DNA of 64,000 nt, taken from NCBI GenBank assembly GCA_033782935.1, contig JAWQEG010000412.1:733501-797500 (forward strand). Direction: 5' to 3'. A model generated the notes under the pieces. The model did no database searches and was not told the DNA's origin. It worked only from the letters and a program-made list of their open reading frames with translations. Within the stretch, counting starts at the first letter, position 1. Every line of letters begins with the position of its first letter. Of this stretch, positions 39,689 through 53,700 are shown piece after piece. A program made the translations under genes and the position numbers. The DNA comes from Petrolisthes cinctipes (taxonomy: Eukaryota; Arthropoda; Malacostraca; Decapoda; Porcellanidae).

Positions 39689-41143
39689 GTAGGCATGTAC
39701 AGATACTTTCTGGGACCTCTAAATATCGAATTTTCGGGTGTTTTGGGACTGAATTTGAGATATCGACTTTTTGGCACCTAAAAGATCGATTTTTAGCATG
39801 TTTTTAGCCTATATTTTGAAAATATTCTAGCACTGAGTAGGCATGTACAGATTGATTCTGGGACCCCAAAATATTGAATTTTCGGGTGTTTTGAGCCTGA
39901 ATTTGAGATATAAACGGGTACAGAAGATACATGCACATATTGACTTTGGGAATCTAAAATATCGATTTTCAGCATGTTTTGGGCCTGTATTTTGAAAATA
40001 CTCTAACACTGAGTAGGCATGTACAGATTGCTTCTAGGACCCCAAAATATCGAATTTTCGGGTGATTTGAGCCTGAATTTGAGATATAAACGGGTACTGA
40101 AGATGCATGCACATATCGACTTTTGTGCACCTAAAAGATCGATTTTCAGTATGTTTTGAGCATGTATTTTGAAAATACTCTAACACGGAGTAGGCATGTA
40201 CAGATCGCTTCTGGGACCCCTAAATATCGAATTTTCGGGTGTTTTGGGACTGAATTTGAGATATCGACTTTTTGGCACCTAAAAGAGCGATTTTTATCAT
40301 GTTTTTAGCCTATATTTTGAAAATATTCTAGCACTTAGTAGGCATGTACAGATTGCTTCTGGGACCCCAAAATATTGAATTTTCGGGTGTTTTGAGCCTG
40401 AATTTGAGATATGAACGAGTACAGAAGATGCATGCACATATCGACTTTTGGGCACCTAAAATATCGATTTTGAGCATGTTTTGAGCCTATATTTTGAAAA
40501 CATTCTAGCTCTGAGTAGGCATGTACAGATCGCTTCTGGGACACAAAAATATCGAATTTTCGTGTGTTTTGAGCCTGAATTTGAGATATAAATGGGTACA
40601 GAAGATACAAGCACATATTGACTTTGGGCATCTAAAATATCGATTTTCAGCATGTTTTGGGCATGTATTTTGAAAATACTCTAACACGGAGTAGGCTTGT
40701 ACAGATCGCTTCTGGGACCCCAAAATATCGAATTCTCGGGTTTTTTGAGCCTGAATTTGAGATATAAACGAGTACAGAAGAGGCATGCACATATCGACTT
40801 TGGGCACCTAAAATTTCGATTTTGAGCATGTTTTGAGCCTATATTTTGAAAACATTCTAGCACTGAGTAGGCATGTACAGATCGCTTATGGGATCCCAAA
40901 ATATCGAATATTCGGGTGTTTTGAGCCTGAATTTGAGATATAAACGAGTATCGAAGAAGCATACACATATTGACTTTAGGCACCAAAAATATCGATTTTC
41001 AGCATGTTTTGAGCCTGAATTATGAAAATACTCTAACACGAAGTAGGCATGTACAGATTGCTTCAGGGACCCCAAAATATTGATTTTTCGGGTGTTTAGG
41101 GCCAGAATTTGAGATATAAACGGGTACAGAAAAAGCATGCACA

Positions 41144-42223
41144 TATCGACTTTTGTGCACCTAAAAGATCGATTTTCAGTATGTTTTTGGCCTGTATTCT
41201 GAAAATACTCTAACACGGAGTAGGCATGTACAGATCGCTTCTGGGACCCCTAAATATCGAATTTTCGGGTGGTTTGGGACTGAATTTGAGATATCGACTT
41301 TTTGGCACCTAAAAGATCGATTTTTAGCATGTTTTTAGCCTATATTTTGAAAATATTCTAGCACTGAGTAGGCATGTACAGATTGCTTCTGGGACCACAA
41401 AATATTGAATTTTCGGGTATTTTGAGCCTGAATTTGATATATAAACGGGTACTGAAGATGCATGCACATATCGACATTTGGGCACCTAAAATATCGATTT
41501 TGAGCATGTTTTGAGCCTATATTTTAAAAACATTCTAGCACTGAGTAGGCATGTACAGATCGCTTCTGGGACCCCAAAATATCGAATTTTCGGGTGTTTT
41601 GAGCCTGAATTTTAGATATAAACGAGTATAGAAGATCCATACACATATTGACTTTGGGCACCAAAAATATCGATTTTCAGCATGTTTTGGGCCTGAATTT
41701 TGAAAATACACTAACACGGAGTAGGCATGTACCGATTGCTTCTGGGACCCCTAAATATCGAAGCTTCGGGTGTTTTGGAACTGAATTTGAGATATCGACT
41801 TTTTGGCACCTAAAATATCGATTTTTAGCATGTTTTTAGCCTATATTTTGAAAATATTCTAGCACGGAGTAGGCATATACAGATCGCTTCTGGGACCCCA
41901 AAATATCAAATTTTCGGGTGTTTTGAGCTTGAATTTGAGATATAAACGAGTACAGAAGATGCATGCACATATCGACTTTTGGGCACCTAAAATATCGATT
42001 TGGAGCATGTTTTGAGCCTATATTTTGAAAACATTCTAGCTCTGAGTAGGCATGTACAGATCGCTTCTGGGACCCAAAAATATAGAAATTTTCAGGTGTT
42101 TAGGGCCAGAATTTGAGATATAAACGGGTACAGAAGATGCATGCACATATCGACTTTTCGGCACCTAAAAGATCGATTTTCAGTATGTTTTTGGCCTGTA
42201 TTTTGAAAATACTCTAACACGGA
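41144..42223 (+). repeat. Duplicated segment, offset 2,534 bp, copy 2
   Basis: Second copy of the segment at 38.6-39.7 kb, with one inserted base at about 42,072 (tatagaaattttcagg). It ends exactly where the third 339-bp segment begins, at 42,224. The marker gtattctg recurs a third time near 44,895 (gtattctggaaatac). Confidence 0.8.
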
Positions 42224-42562
42224 GTAGGCATGTACAGATCCCTTCTGGGACCCCTAAATATCGAATTTTCGGGTGTTTTGGGCCTGAATTTGAAATATCG
42301 CATTTACGCATCTAAAATATCGATTTTTAGCATGTTTTGAGCCTATATTTTGAAAATATTCTAGCACTGAGTAGGAATGTACAGATCGATTCTGGGACCC
42401 CAAAATATCGATTTTTCGGGTGTTTTGAGCTTGAATTTGAGATATAAACGAGTACAGAAAATGCATGCACATATCGACTTTTGGGCACCTAAAATATCGA
42501 TTTCGAGCATGTTTTGAGCCTATATTTTGAAAACATTCTAGCACTGAGTAGGCTAACACGGA
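42224..42562 (+). repeat. 339-bp dispersed segment, copy 3 of 3
   Basis: Same variants and stub (gtaggctaacacgga), followed by gtagacatg. The first part of its S2 differs (gatcccttctgggacccct), so shared descent may begin a little inside this copy. It lies 5.7 kb from copy 2 in unrelated flanks. Confidence 0.87.
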
Positions 42563-42886
42563 GTAGACATGTACAGATCGCTTCTGGGACCCCAAAATAT
42601 CGAATTTTCGGGTGTTTTGCGCCTGAATTTGAGATATAAACGGGTACAGAAGATACATGCACATATTGACTTTGGGCATCTAAAATATCGATTTTCAGCA
42701 TGTTTTGGGCCAATATTTTGAAAACATTCTAGCTCTGAGTAGGCATGTACAGATCGCTTCTGGGACCCCTTAATATCGAATTTTCGGGTGTTTTGGGACT
42801 GAATTTGAGATGTCGACTTTTTGGCACCTAAAAGATCGATTTTTAGCATGTTTTTAGCCTATATTTTGAAAATATTCTAGCACTGA

Positions 42887-43211
42887 GTAGGCATGTACAG
42901 ATTGCTTTTGGGACCCCAAAATATTGAATTTTCGGGTGTTTTGAGACTGAATTTGAGATATAAACGGGTACTGAAGATGCATGCACATATCGACTTTTGT
43001 GCACCTAAAACATCGATTTTCAGTATGTTTTGAGCATGTATTTTGAAAATACTCTAACACGGAGTAGGCATGTACAGATCGCTTCTGGGACCCCTAAATA
43101 TCGAATTTTCGGGTGTTTTGGGACTGAATTTGAGATATCGACTTTTTGGCACCTAAAAGATCGATTTTTAGCATGTTTCTAGCCTATATTTTGAAAATAT
43201 TCTAGCACTGA
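42887..43211 (+). repeat. 827-bp-offset duplication, copy 1
   Basis: A C' monomer with gattgcttttggg and cacctaaaacatcg, followed by an S1 with gcatgtttctagcc. The same pair recurs at 43,714-44,038. Between them lie C-type monomers with cttttcggcacc, themselves repeated at about 43,212 and 43,389. Confidence 0.82.
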
Positions 43212-43713
43212 GTAGGCATGTACAGATCGCTTCTGGGACCCAAAAATATCGAATTTTCGGGTGTTTAGGGCCAGAATTTGAGATATAAACGGGTACAGAA
43301 GATGCATGCACATATCGACTTTTCGGCACCTAAAAGATCGATTTTCAGCATGTTTTGGGCCAATATTTTGAAAACATTCTAGCTCTGAGTAGGCATGTAC
43401 AGATCGCTTCTGGGACCCAAAAATATCGAATTTTCGGGTGTTTAGGGCCAGAATTTGAGATATAAACGGGTACAGAAGATGCATGCACATATCGACTTTT
43501 CGGCACCTAAAAGATCGATTTTCAGTATGTTTTTGGCCTGTATTTTGAAAATACTCTAACACGGAGTAGGCATGTACAGATCGCTTCTGGGACCCCTAAA
43601 TATCGAATTTTCAGGTGTTTTGGGACTGAATTTGAGATATTGAACTTTTGGCACCTAAAAGATCGATTTTTAGCATGTTTTTAGCCTATATTTTGAAAAT
43701 ATTCTAGCACTGA

Positions 43714-44038
43714 GTAGGCATGTACAGATTGCTTTTGGGACCCCAAAATATTGAATTTTCGGGTGTTTTGAGACTGAATTTGAGATATAAACGGGTACTG
43801 AAGATGCATGCACATATCGACTTTTGTGCACCTAAAACATCGATTTTCAGTATGTTTTGAGCATGTATTTTGAAAATACTCTAACACGGAGTAGGCATGT
43901 ACAGATCGCTTCTGGGACCCCTAAATATCGAATTTTCGGGTGTTTTGGGACTGAATTTGAGATATCGACTTTTTGGCACCTAAAAGATCGATTTTTAGCA
44001 TGTTTCTAGCCAATATTTTGAAAATATTCTAGCACTGA
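43714..44038 (+). repeat. 827-bp-offset duplication, copy 2
   Basis: Matches 42,887-43,211 at +827 with the same rare variants (gattgcttttggg, aaaacatcg, gcatgtttctagcc). Downstream, from about 44.04 to 44.35 kb, the sequence resembles 38.16-38.48 kb (gttttgagtaagaatttg, atacatgaacatattg) at an offset of about 5,876. Confidence 0.8.
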
Positions 44039-47000
44039 GTAGGCATGTACAGATTGCTTCTGGGACCCCAAAATATTGAATTTTCGGGTGTTTTGAGTAA
44101 GAATTTGAGATATAAACGGGTACAGAAGATACATGAACATATTGACTTTGGGCATCTAAAATATCGATTTTCAGCATGTTTTGGGCCTGTATTTTGAAAA
44201 TACTCTAACACGGAGTAGGCATGTAGAGATCGCTTCTGGGACCCCAAAATATCGAATTTTCGGGTGTTTTGAGCCTGAATTTGAGATATAAACGGGTACA
44301 GAAGATACAAGCACATATTGACTTTGGGCATCTAAAATATCGATTTTCAGCATGTTTTCGGCATGTATTTTGAAAATACTCTAACACGGAGTAGGCATGT
44401 ACAGATCGCTTCAGGGACCCCAAAATATCGAATTCTCGGGTTTTTTGAGCCTGAATTTGAGATATAAACGAGTACAGAAGAGGCATGCACATATCGACTT
44501 TTGAGCACCTAAAATTTCGATTTTGAGCATGTTTTGAGCCTATATTTTGAAAACATTCTAGCACTGAGTAGGCATGTACAGATCGCTTCTTGGGCCTCAA
44601 AATATCGAATTTTCGGGTGTTTTGAGCCGGAATTTGAGATATAAACGAGTATAGAAGATGTATACACATATTGACTTTGGGCACCAAAAATATCGATTTT
44701 CAGCATGTTTTGGGCCTGAATTATGGAAATACTCTAACACGAAGTAGGCATGTACAGATCGCTTCTGGGACCCCAAAATATCGAATTTTCGGGTGTTTAG
44801 GGCCAGAATTTGAGATATAAATGGGTACAGAAGATGCATGCACATATCGACTTTTGTGCACCTAAAAGATCGATTTTCAGTATGTTTTTGGCCTGTATTC
44901 TGGAAATACTCTAACACGGAATAGGCATGTACAGATCGCTTCTGAGACCCCTAAATATCGAATTTTCGGGTGGTTTGGGACTGAATTTGTGATATCGACT
45001 TTTTGGCCCCTAAAAGATCGATTTTTAGCATGTTTTTAGCCTATATTTTGAAAATATTCTAGCACTGAGTAGGCATTTACAGATTGCTTCTGGGACCCCA
45101 AAATATTGAATTTTCGGGTGTTTTGAGCCTGAATATGATATATAAACGGGTACTGAAGATGCATGCACATATCGACATTTGGGCACCTAAAATATCGATT
45201 TTGAGCATGTTTTGAGCCTATATTTTGAAAACATTCTAGCTCCGAGTAGGCATGTACAGATCGCTTCTGGGACCCAAAAATATCGAATTTTCGGGTGTTT
45301 AGGGCCAGAATTTGAGATATAAACGGGTACAGAAGATGCATGCACATATCGACTTTTCGGCACCTAAAAGATCGATTTTCAGTATGTTTTTGGCCTGTAT
45401 TTTGTAAATACTCTAACACGGAGTAGGCATGTACAGATCGCTTCTGGGACCCCTAAATATCGAATTTTCGGGTGTTTTGGGACTGAATTTGAGATATCGA
45501 CTTTTTGGCACCTAAAAGATCGATTTTTATCATGTTTTTACCCTATATTTTGAAAATATTCTAGCACTGAGTAGGCATGTACAGATTGCTTCTGGGACCC
45601 CAAATTATTGAATTTTCGGGTGTTTTAAGCCTGAATTTGAGATATAAACGGGTACAGAAGATACATGCACATATTGACTTTGGGCATCTAAAATATCGAT
45701 TTTCAGCATGTTTTGGGCCTGTATTTTGAAAATACTCTAACACTGAGTAGGCATGTACAGATTGCTTCTGGGACCCCAAAATATTGAATTTTCGGGTGTT
45801 TTGAGCCTGAATTTGAGATATAAACGGGTACTGAAGATGCATGCACATATCGACTTTTGTGCACCTAAAAGATCGATTTTTAGTATGTTTTGAGCATGTA
45901 TTTTGAAAATACTCTAACACGGAGTAGGCATGTACAGATCGCTTCTGGGACCCCTAAATATCGAATTTTCGGGTGTTTTGGGACTGAATTTGAGATATCG
46001 ACTTTTTGGCACCTTAAAGATCGATTTTTAGCATGTTTTTAGCCTATATTTTGAAAATATTCTAGCACTGAGTAGGCAAGTACAGATTGCTTCTGGGACC
46101 CCCAAATATTGAATTTTCGGGTGTTTTGAGCCTGAATTTGAGATATAGACGGGTACAGAAAATACATGCACATATTGACTTTGGGCACCAAAAATATCGA
46201 TTTTCAGCATGTTTTGGGCCTGAATTTTGAAAATACTCTAACACTGAGTAGGCATGTACAGATTGCTTCTGGGACCCCAAAATATCGAATTTTCGGGTGT
46301 TTTGAGCCTGAATTTGAGATATAAACGGGTACTGAAGATGCATGCACATATCGACTTTTGTGCACCTAAAAGATCGATTTTCTGTATGTTTTGAGCATGT
46401 ATTTAGAAAATACTCTAACACGGAGTAGGCATGTACAGATCGCTTCTGGGACCCCTAAATATCGAATTTTCGGGTGTTTAGGGCCAGAATTTGAGATATA
46501 AACGGGTACAGAAGATACATGCACATATCGACTTTTGGGCACCTAAAAGATCGATTTTCAGTATGTTTTTGGCCTGTATTTTGAAAATACTCTAACACGG
46601 AGTAGGCATGTACAGATACCTTCTGGGACCTCTAAATATCGAATTTTCGGGTGTTTTGGGACTGAATTTGAGATATCGATTTGTTGGCACCTAAAATGTC
46701 GATTTTTAGCATGTTTTTAGCATATATTTTGAAAATATTCTAGCACTGTGTAGGCATGTACAGATTGCTTCAGGGACCCCAAAATATTGAATTTTCGGGT
46801 GTTTTGAGCCTGAATTTGAGATATAAACGGGTACAGAAGATACATGCACATATTGACTTTGGGCATCTAAAATATCGATTTTCAGCATGTTTTGGGACTG
46901 TATTTTGAAAATACTCTAACACTGAGTAGGCATGTACATATTGCTTCTGGGACCCGAAAATATTGAATTTTCGGGTGTTTTGAGCCTGAATTTGAGATAT

Positions 47001-47240
47001 AAACGGGTACTGAAGATGCATGCACATATCGACTTTTGTGCACCTAAAAGATCGATTTTCAGTATGTTTTGAGCATTTATTTTGAAAATACTCTAACACG
47101 GAGTAGGGATGTACAGATCGCTTCTGGGACCCCTAAATATCGAATTTTCGGGTGTTTTGGGACTGAATTTCAGATATCGACTTTTTGGCACCTAAAAGAT
47201 AGATTTTTAGCATGTTTTTAGCCTATATTTTGAAAATATT

Positions 47241-47252
47241 CTAGCACTGTAC
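47241..47252 (+). other. 10-bp deletion at a monomer junction, same as at 13.17 kb
   Basis: The text reads ctagcactgtac, lacking gagtaggcat exactly as at 13,170. The monomers around the two sites are of the same kinds: short with the deletion, F, C, then a short monomer with dataccttctggg-type front (gataccttctggg). This makes common descent of the two segments likely. Confidence 0.88.
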
Positions 47253-47741
47253 AGATTGCATCTGGGACCCCAAAATATTGAATTTTCGGGTGTTTTGAGC
47301 CTGAATTTGAGATATAAACGGGTACAGAAGATACATGCACATATTGACTTTGGGCACCAAAAATATCGATTTTCAGCATGTTTTGGGCCTGAATTTTGAA
47401 AATACTCTAACACGGAGTAGGCATGTACAGACCGCTTCTGGTACCCCAAAATATCGAATTTTCGGGTGTTTAGGGCCAGAATTTGAGATATAAACGGGTA
47501 CAGAAGATGCATGCACATATCGACTTTTGGGCACCTAAGAGATCGATTTTCAGTATGTTTTTGGCCTGTATTTTGAAAATACTCTAACACGGAGTAGGCA
47601 TGTACAGATACCTTCTGGGACCTCTAAATATCGAATTTTCGGGTGTTTTGGGACTGAATTTGAGATATCGATTTGTTGGCACCTAAAATGTCGATTTTTT
47701 GCATGTTTTTAGCCTATATTTTAAAAATATTCTAGCACTGT

Positions 47742-50700
47742 GTAGGCATGTACAGATTGCTTCTGGGACCCCAAAATATTGAATTTTCGGGTGTTTTGAG
47801 CCTGAATTTGAGATATAAACGGGTACAGAAGATATATGCACATATTGACTTTGGGCACCAAAAATATAGATTTTTAGCATGTTTTGGGCCTGTATTTTGA
47901 AAATACTCTAACACTGAGTAGGCATGTACAGATTGCTTCTGGGACCCCAAAATATTGAATTTTCGGGTGTTTTGAGCCTGAATTTGAGATATAAACGGGT
48001 ACTGAAGATGCATGCACATATCGACTTTTGTGCACCTAAAAGATCGATTTTCAGTATGTTTTGAGCATGTATTTTGAAAATACTCTAACACGGAGTAGGC
48101 ATGTACAGATCGCTTCTGGGACCCCTAAATATCGAATTTTCGGGTGTTTTGGGACTGAATTTGAGATATCGACTTTTTGGCACCTAAAAGATCGATTTTT
48201 AGCATGTTTTTAGCCTATATTTTGAAAATATTCTAGCACTGAGTAGGCATGTACAGATTGCTTCTGGGACCCCAAAATATTGAATTTTCGGGTGTTTTGA
48301 GCCTGAATTTGAGATATAAACGGGTACAGAAGATACATTCACATATTGACTTTGGGCACCAAAAATATCGATTTTCAGCATGTTTTGGGCCTGAATTTTG
48401 AAAATACTCTAACACGGAGTAGGCATGTACAGATTGCTTCTGGGACCCCAAAATATTGAATTTTCGGGTGTTTAGGGCCAGAATTTGAGATATAAACGGG
48501 TACAGAAGATGCATGCACATATCGACTTTTGTGCACCTAAAAGATCGATTTTCAGTATGTTTTGAGCATGTATTTTGAAAATACACTAACACGGAGTATT
48601 CATGTACAGATCGCTTCTGGGACCCCTAAATATCGAATTTTCGGGTGTTTTGGGACTGAATTTGAGATATCGACTTTTTGGCACCTAAAAGATCGATTTT
48701 TAGCATGTTTTTAGCCTATATTTTGAAAATATTCTAGCACTGAGTAGGCATGTACAGATTGCTTCTGGGACCCCAAAATATTGAATTTTCGGGTGTTTTC
48801 AGCCTGAATTTGAGATATAAACGGGTACAGAAGATACATGCACATATTGACTTTGGGCACCAAAAATATCGATTTTCAGCATGTTTTGGGCCTGAATTTT
48901 GAAAATACTCTAACACGGAGTAGGCATGTACAGATCGCTTCTGGGACCCCAAAATATCGAATTTTCGGGTGTTTAGGGCCAGAATTTGAGATATAAACGG
49001 GTACAGAAGATGCATGCACATATCGACTTTTGGGCAACTAAAAGAACGATTTTCAGTATGTTTTTGGCCTGTATTTTGAAAATACTCTAACACGGAGTAG
49101 GCATGCACAGATACCTTCTGGGACCTCTAAATATCGAATTTTCGGGTGTTTTGGGACTGAATTTGAGATATCGATTTTTTGGCACCTAAAATGTCGATTT
49201 TTAGCATGTTTTTAGCCTATATTTTGAAAATATTCTAGCACTGAGTAGGCATGTACAGATTGCTTCTGGGACCCCAAAATATTCAATTTTCGAGTGTTTT
49301 GAGCCTGAATTTGAGATATAAACGGGTACAGAAGATACATGCACATATTGACTTTGGGCACCAAAAATATCGATATTCAGCATGTTTTGGGCCTGAATTT
49401 TGAAAATACTCTAACACGGAGTAGGCATGTACAGATCGCTTCTGGGACCCCAAAATATTGAATTTTCGGGTGTTTAGGGCCAGAATTTGAGATATAAACG
49501 GGTACAGAAGATGCATGCACATATCGACTTTTGTGCACCTAAAAGATCGATTTTCAGTATGTTTTGAGCATGTATTTTGAAAATACACTAACACGGAGTA
49601 TTCATGTACAGATCGCTTCTGGGACCCCAAAATATCGAATTTTCGGGTGTTTTGGGACTGAATTTGAGATATCGACTTTTTGGCACCTAAAAGATCGATT
49701 TTTAGCATGTTTTTAGCCTATATTTTGAAAATATTCTAGCACTGAGTAGGCATGTACAGATTGCTTCTGGGACCCCAAAATATTGAATTTTCGGGTGTTT
49801 TCAGCCTGAATTTGAGATATAAACGGGTACAGAAGATACATGCACATATTGACTTTGGGCACCAAAAATATCGATTTTCAGCATGTTTTGGGCCTGAATT
49901 TTGAAAATACTCTAACACGGAGTAGGCATGTACAGATTGCTTCTGGGACCCCAAAATATCGAATTTTCGGGTGTTTAGGGCCAGAATTTGAGATATAAAC
50001 GGGTACAGAAGATGCATGCACATATCGACTTTTGGGCACCTAAAAGAACGATTTTCAGTATGTTTTTGGCCTGTATTTTGAAAATACTCTAACACGGAGT
50101 AGGCATGCACAGATACCTTCTGGGACCTCTAAATATCGAATTTTCGGGTGTTTTGGGACTGAATTTGAGATATCGATTTTTTGGCACCTAAAATGTCGAT
50201 TTTTAGCATGTTTTTAGCCTATATTTTGAAAATATTCTAGCACTGAGTAGGCATGTACAGATTGCTTGTGGGACCCCAAAATATTGAATTTTCGGGTGTT
50301 TTGAGCCTGAATTTGAGATATAAACGGGTACAGAAGATATATGCACATATTGACTTTGGGCACCAAAAATATAGATTTTTAGCATGTTTTGGGCCTGAAT
50401 TTTGAAAATACTCTAACACGGAGTAGGCATGTACAGATCGCTTCTGGGACCCCAAAATATCGAATTTTCGGGTGTTTAGGGCCAGAATTTGAGATATAAA
50501 CGGGTACTGAAGATGCATGCACATATCGACTTTTGGGCACCTAAAAGATCGATTTTCAGTATGTTTTAGGCCTGTATTTTGAAAATACTCTAACACGGAG
50601 TAGGCATGTACAAATACCTTCTGGGACCTCTAAATATCGAATTTTCGGGTGTTTTGGGACTGAATTTGAGATATCGATTTTTTGGCACCTAAAATGTCGA

Positions 50701-53700
50701 TTTTTAGCATGTTTTTAGCCTATATTTTGAAAATATTCTAGCACTGTGTAGGCATGTACAGATTGCTTCTGGGACCCCAAAATATTGAATTTTCGGGTGT
50801 TTTGAGCCTGAATTTGAGATATAAACGGGTACAGAAGATACATGCACATATTGACTTAGGGCATCTAAAATATCGATTTTCAGCATGTTTTGGGCCTTAA
50901 TTTTGAAAATACTCTAACACTGAGTAGGCATGTACAGATTGCTTCTGGGACCCCAAAATATTGAATTTTTGGGGTGTTTTGAGCCTGAATTTGAGATATA
51001 AACGGGTACTGAAGATGCATGCACATATCGACTTTTGTGCACCTAAAAGATCGATTTTCAGTATGTTTTGAGCATGTATTTTGAAAATACTCTAACACGG
51101 AGTAGGCATGTACAGATCGCTTCTGGGACCCCTAAATATCGAATTTTCGGGTGTTTTGGGACTGAATTTGAGATATCGACTTTTTGGCACCTAAAAGATC
51201 GATTTTTAGCATGTTTTTAGCCTATATTTTGAAAATATTCTAGCACTGAGTAGGCATGTACAGATTGCTTCTGGGACCCCAAAATATTGAATTTTCGGGT
51301 GTTTTGAGCCTGAATTTGAGATATAAACGGGTACAGAAGATACATGCACATATTGACTTTGGGCACCAAAAATATCGATTTTTAGCATGTTTTGGGCCTG
51401 AATTTTGAAAATACTCTAACACGGAGTAGGCATGTACAGATTGCTTCTGGGACCCCAAAATATTGAATTTTCGGGTGTTTAGGGCCAGAATTTGAGATAT
51501 AAACGGGTACAGAAGATGCATGCACATATCGACTTTTGTGCACCTAAAAGATCGATTTTCAGTATGTTTTGAGCATGTATTTTGAAAATACACTAACACG
51601 GAGTAGGCATGTACAGATCGCTTCTGGGACCCCTAAATATCGAATTTTCGGGTGTTTTGGGACTGAATTTGAGATATAGACTTTTTGGCACCTAAAAGAT
51701 CGATTTTTAGCATGTTTTTAGCCTATATTTTGAAAATATTCTAGCACTGAGTAGGCATGTACAGATTGCTTCTGGGACCCCAAAATATTGAATTTTCGGG
51801 TGTTTTCAGCCTGAATTTGAGATATAAACGGGTACAGAAGATACATGCACATATTGACTTTGGGCACCAAAAATATCGATTTTCAGCATGTTTTGGGCCT
51901 GAATTTTGAAAATACTCTAACACGGAGTAGGCATGTACAGATCGCTTCTGGGACCCCAAAATATCGAATTTTCGGGTGTTTAGGGCCAGAATTTGAGATA
52001 TAAACGGGTACAGAAGATGCATGCACATATCGACTTTTGGGCACCTAAAAGAACGATTTTCAGTATGTTTTTGGCCTGTATTTTGAAAATACTCTAACAC
52101 GGAGTAGGCATGCACAGATACCTTCTGGGACCTCTAAATATCGAATTTTCGGGTGTTTTGGGACTGAATTTGAGATATCGATTTTTTGGCACCTAAAATG
52201 TCGATTTTTAGCATGTTTTTAGCCTATATTTTGAAAATATTCTAGCACTGAGTAGGCATGTACAGATTGCTTCTGGGACCCCAAAATATTGAATTTTCGG
52301 GTGTTTTGAGCCTGAATTTGAGATATAAACGGGTACAGAAGATACATGCACATATTGACTTTGGGCACCAAAAATATCGATATTCAGCCTGTTTTGGGCC
52401 TGTATTTTGAAAATACTCTAACACGTAGTAGGCATGTACAGATCGCTTCTGGGACCCCAAAATATTGAATTTTCGGGTGTTTAGGGCCAGAATTTGAGAT
52501 ATAAACGGGTACAGAAGATGCATGCACATATCGACTTTTGTGCACCTAAAAGATCGATTTTCAGTATGTTTTGAGCATGTATTTTGAAAATACACTAACA
52601 CGGAGTATTCATGTACAGATCGCTTCTGGGACCCCTAAATATCGAATTTTCGGGTGTTTTGGGACTGAATTTGAGATATCGACTTTTTGGCACCTAAAAG
52701 ATCGATTTTTAGCATGTTTTTAGCCTATATTTTGAAAATATTCTAGCACTGAGTAGGCATGTACAGATTGCTTCTGGGACCCCAAAATATTGAATTTTCG
52801 GATGTTTTCAGCCTGAATTTGAGATATAAACGGGTACAGAAGATACATGCACATATTGACTTTGGGCACCAAAAATATCGATTTTCAGCATGTTTTGGGC
52901 CTGAATTTTGAAAATACTCTAACACGGAGTAGGCATGTACAGATCGCTTCTGGGACCCCAAAATATCGAATTTTCGGGTGTTTAGGGCCAGAATTTAAGA
53001 TATAAACGTGTACAGAAGATGCATGCACATATCGACTTTTGGGCACCTAAAAGAACGATTTTCAGTATGTTTTTGGCCTGTATTTTGAAAATACTCTAAC
53101 ACGGAGTAGGCATGCACAGATACCTTCTGGGATCTCTAAATATCAAATTTTCGGGTGTTTTGGAACTGAATTTGAGATATCGATTTTTTGGCACCTAAAA
53201 TGTCGTTTTTTAGCATGTTTTTAGCCTATATTTTGAAAATATTCTAGCACTGAGTAGGCATGTACAGATTGCTTGTGGGACCCCAAAATATTGAATTTTC
53301 GGGTGTTTTGAGCCTGAATTTGAGATATAAACGGGTACAGAAGATATATGCACATATTGACTTTGGGCACCAAAAATATCGATTTTCAGCATGTTTTGGG
53401 CCTGAATTTTGAAAATACTCTAACACGGAGTAGGCATGTACAGATCGCTTCTGGGACCCCAAAATATCGAATTTTCGGGTGTTTAGGGCCAGAATTTGAG
53501 ATATAAACGGGTACTGAAGATGCATGCACATATCGACTTTTGGGCACCTAAAAGATCGATTTTCAGTATGTTTTAGGCCTGTATTTTGAAAATACTCTAA
53601 CACGGAGTAGGCATGTACAAATACCTTCTGGGACCTCTAAATATGGAATTTTCGGGTGTTTTGGGAATGAATTAGAGATATCGATTTTTTGGCACCTAAA

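Larger units (their letters stand above)
15697..45422 (+). repeat. Central block: diverged, rearranged satellite mosaic
   Basis: The same satellite continues but the regular 501-bp period is lost. Block-specific markers are the S2 short monomer (tatcgcctttacgcacc and variants, first at about 15,773, last at about 42,297), the L3 long monomer with aaaacattctag (about 16,150 to 45,240), cgagtacag instead of cgggtacag, and cttttcggcacc (26.7-45.4 kb). S1-type trimers related to the arms are interspersed. Copies differ from each other more than in the right arm, and small indels are more frequent. The order is explained by overlapping local duplications, listed separately. This looks like an older or less homogenised layer; the relative age is inference. 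Confidence 0.85.

Noticed and set aside
15697..45422. Assembly error as the cause of the irregular central block
   Set aside because: Irregularities are accompanied by private, consistent base variants (S2, L3) that recur in order in several blocks, which random misjoins would not create. Individual copy numbers could still be wrong and only long reads can settle them.
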